From CAZNFR01 sp964572225 (lineage in GTDB: Bacteria; Bacteroidota; Bacteroidia; Bacteroidales; GCA-2748055): DNA of 64,000 nucleotides. Positions within the stretch are counted from its first letter, which is position 1, and each line of letters begins with the position of its first letter. The position numbers and the translations under genes are program-made. The stretch spans positions 15,371 through 79,370 of the forward strand of contig CAZNFR010000003.1 of NCBI GenBank assembly GCA_964572225.1, read 5' to 3'. Of this stretch, positions 62,611-64,000 are shown in pieces. Below the pieces are notes generated by a model. It searched no databases. It was not told where the DNA came from and was given only the letters and a program-made list of their open reading frames with translations.

Positions 62611-63456
62611 TTGAAATTAAAAGAAATAACCCCCTTTTTCAGAAATGAACTTAAAAACCTGTATGATCCGCAGGAGGCCTCGGCCATTGCCCGGCTCATT
62701 CTGGATGACCTTGGGCTTGACGGACCCTTTACGGGGATCAGCGATCAGGCAATGTCCCCAACGGAAATGTCAAAGATTCTTCAATATCTCGAAGAATTGA
62801 AGAAGGGACGGCCGGTACAATATGTGCTGGGCTATGCCTGGTTTTACGATCGTAAATTCAAGGTAAATGAAAATTGTCTGATCCCACGCCAGGAAACAGA
62901 GGAGCTGGTGAGGCTCATTCTTAAGGAAAATGAAAAACCTGAACTGAGCATACTCGATCTGGGTTCCGGCAGTGGCAATATCGGCATCACCCTGGCTCTG
63001 GAAATGCACGAAGCCCGGGTAACCTGCCTGGATGTGGATCCGGATGCGCTTACCATGGCAAAAAAAAATGCAGAATCCCTTAACGCCAGGGTTCAATTCC
63101 TGGAAAGGAACATTCTGGAGGAGGATTTTAATAAACATCCTGAAAAATATGACCTCCTGGTTTCAAATCCTCCCTATGTCCGTTATTCGGAATCCGAATT
63201 AATGAGTAGCCATGTAAAAGACCATGAACCCGGAAAAGCCCTGTTTGTCACCGATGAGGACCCCCTGATCTTTTACAAGGCCATCACGGAATATGGCAAC
63301 TGCACACAGAATCCGGGCTGCCGATTGTACTTCGAGATAAACGAGGCCTTCGGAAAGGAAATGATGGATCTGATGATTTCCCAGGGCTTTACTGAAGTGA
63401 AAATTTATAAAGATATTCATGATAAGGACCGGTTTGCAGCCGGGACCAAAAGCTGA
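62611..63456 (+). CDS. prmC: Peptide chain release factor glutamine methyltransferase (PrmC/HemK)
   Basis: About 281 residues. It methylates the Gln of the GGQ motif in release factors, using SAM. Motif I is ILDLGSGSGNIGITLALEM and the catalytic motif is LLVSNPPYVRYSE. The N-terminal helical substrate-binding domain is present. No ATG precedes it: possible starts are TTG at 62584, 62593 or 62611. I favour 62611 (MKLKEITPFFRNEL), because a perfect -7 box TAAATTTG at 62588-62595 would otherwise lie inside the coding region; this remains uncertain. Followed 6 nt later by recX. Confidence 0.9.
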   Translation: MKLKEITPFFRNELKNLYDPQEASAIARLILDDLGLDGPFTGISDQAMSPTEMSKILQYLEELKKGRPVQYVLGYAWFYDRKFKVNENCLIPRQETEELVRLILKENEKPELSILDLGSGSGNIGITLALEMHEARVTCLDVDPDALTMAKKNAESLNARVQFLERNILEEDFNKHPEKYDLLVSNPPYVRYSESELMSSHVKDHEPGKALFVTDEDPLIFYKAITEYGNCTQNPGCRLYFEINEAFGKEMMDLMISQGFTEVKIYKDIHDKDRFAAGTKS

Positions 63457-63462
63457 AATACC

Positions 63463-63924
63463 ATGACAAAAAAAACAACCTTCACCAGAGAAGAAGCCTT
63501 GAAAAAAATGCAAAACCTCTGCTCCGCTTCCGAAAAATGCACTCAGGATATCCGACTGAACCTTCAGAGGAAAGGAATGGAAACCTCAGATATTGATTGG
63601 GTAATCGAACAACTGCTCAACGACCGGTTTATCGATGAAGAAAGATACACCGGATTTTATATCCGCGATAAGTTCCGCCTCTCCGGCTGGGGAAAAATTA
63701 AAATCGCTTACGCCCTGAAACAGAAAAATATTCCCGAAAATATCATAAAAGCAAAACTGAATGAAATAGATCCCGATGAATACCTCGAAAAACTTAAAAC
63801 CCTTCTCAAAGAAAAAAACCGCACCCTCCACGAAGAAAATGACTACAAACGAAAAGGCAGGCTCATGGCCTTCGCCGCCCAACGCGGATTCGAATCAGAC
63901 CTTATTTTTACTTCCCTGGAATAA
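63463..63924 (+). CDS. recX: RecX-family regulatory protein
   Basis: 153 residues. Three-helix RecX repeats: KMQNLCSASEKCTQDIRLNL, IDWVIEQLLNDRFIDEERYT, and FAAQRGFESDLIFTSL. RecX binds RecA filaments and modulates recombination. The gene is not next to recA here but follows prmC by 6 nt, an apparent operon. Confidence 0.9.
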   Translation: MTKKTTFTREEALKKMQNLCSASEKCTQDIRLNLQRKGMETSDIDWVIEQLLNDRFIDEERYTGFYIRDKFRLSGWGKIKIAYALKQKNIPENIIKAKLNEIDPDEYLEKLKTLLKEKNRTLHEENDYKRKGRLMAFAAQRGFESDLIFTSLE

Positions 63925-63940
63925 TCAGCCCACAAGTATT

Positions 63941-64000
63941 GTTTAGAGGTTTAGAGGTTTAGAGGTTTAGGGGTTTAGAGGTTTAGAGGTTTAGGGGTTT
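63941..64000. repeat. 8-bp microsatellite running off the window edge
   Basis: Seven and a half copies of GTTTAGAG, with GTTTAGGG in units 4 and 7, starting 17 bp after the recX stop codon and reaching the last base. Its full length is unknown. No coding potential. Confidence 0.95.

Noticed and set aside
63941..64000. Telomere-type repeat (TTTAGGG-like)
   Set aside because: Unit is 8 bp with mainly AGAG ends; everything else in the window is bacterial. It is a microsatellite.

Overview
The window looks like part of a chromosomal scaffold from a Bacteroidota bacterium (Bacteroidia-like). The evidence is as follows. Several promoters fit the lineage-specific TTTG-N17-23-TAnnTTTG form, best seen before rpsP. 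There is a type IX secretion (T9SS) C-terminal sorting tail. Families largely confined to this phylum are present (DUF6029, DUF6048/DUF6452, DUF4369-type lipoproteins, Reg_prop/Y_Y_Y sensors). The rpsP C-terminal extension is long and Glu/Ala/Pro/Lys-rich, and Shine-Dalgarno sites are mostly weak or absent. Two N-runs (49664-49763 and 59609-59618) show that this is a gapped assembly. I see no rRNA, tRNA, CRISPR array, IS element or prophage; the window is mostly core genome.

Layout. 1-11 kb: a glycogen cluster, with a 5'-truncated branching enzyme facing a four-gene minus-strand operon (debranching enzyme, GT4 glycosyltransferase, GH57 enzyme, and a glycogen synthase-phosphorylase fusion). 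11-18 kb: two paralogous lipoproteins (one with a thioredoxin fold lacking its cysteines), LpxH, and a large soluble multi-PAS histidine kinase. 18-25 kb: YifB/ComM ATPase, a secreted ankyrin-PPP phosphatase fusion beside a secreted CotH-kinase-like protein, and a membrane pyrophosphatase. 25-33 kb: DUF6048/DUF6452, GmhA, a voltage-gated K+ channel with a zinc ribbon, then a forward run of small membrane protein, MutL, two rhomboid proteases, an EEP-family protein and a thioredoxin-like protein. 33.6-38.3 kb: minus-strand genes for a DHOD-like protein, DUF434, TlpA, DUF6029 and a T9SS-tailed redoxin. 38-41.6 kb: SPOR lipoprotein and two phosphofructokinases with pyrophosphate-type signatures. 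41.7-45 kb: a Fur/Zur-like regulator, YidD and ZnuACB, preceded by a dyad that overlaps a consensus -7 box. 45-50 kb: DapD, GT4, TsaC, GIN-domain protein, thioesterase, RimM, and S16 with a repeat extension. 50-56 kb: DnaE with an N-terminal exonuclease, thioredoxin, LOG protein. 56-64 kb: a TPR-caspase plus sensor-PP2C operon, RibD, PrmC, RecX, and an 8-bp microsatellite at the window edge.

How the genes fit together. Glycogen phosphorolysis, two PPi-signature phosphofructokinases and a K+-dependent-type membrane pyrophosphatase suggest PPi-linked, ATP-sparing glycolysis. The zinc operon shows an autoregulatory layout. Several less usual modules merit follow-up: the ankyrin-PPP/CotH-like pair, the caspase/PP2C operon, the exported redox operon, and the doubly nuclease-equipped DnaE. 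I did not find a clearly unprecedented multi-gene system; these modules are the best candidates.
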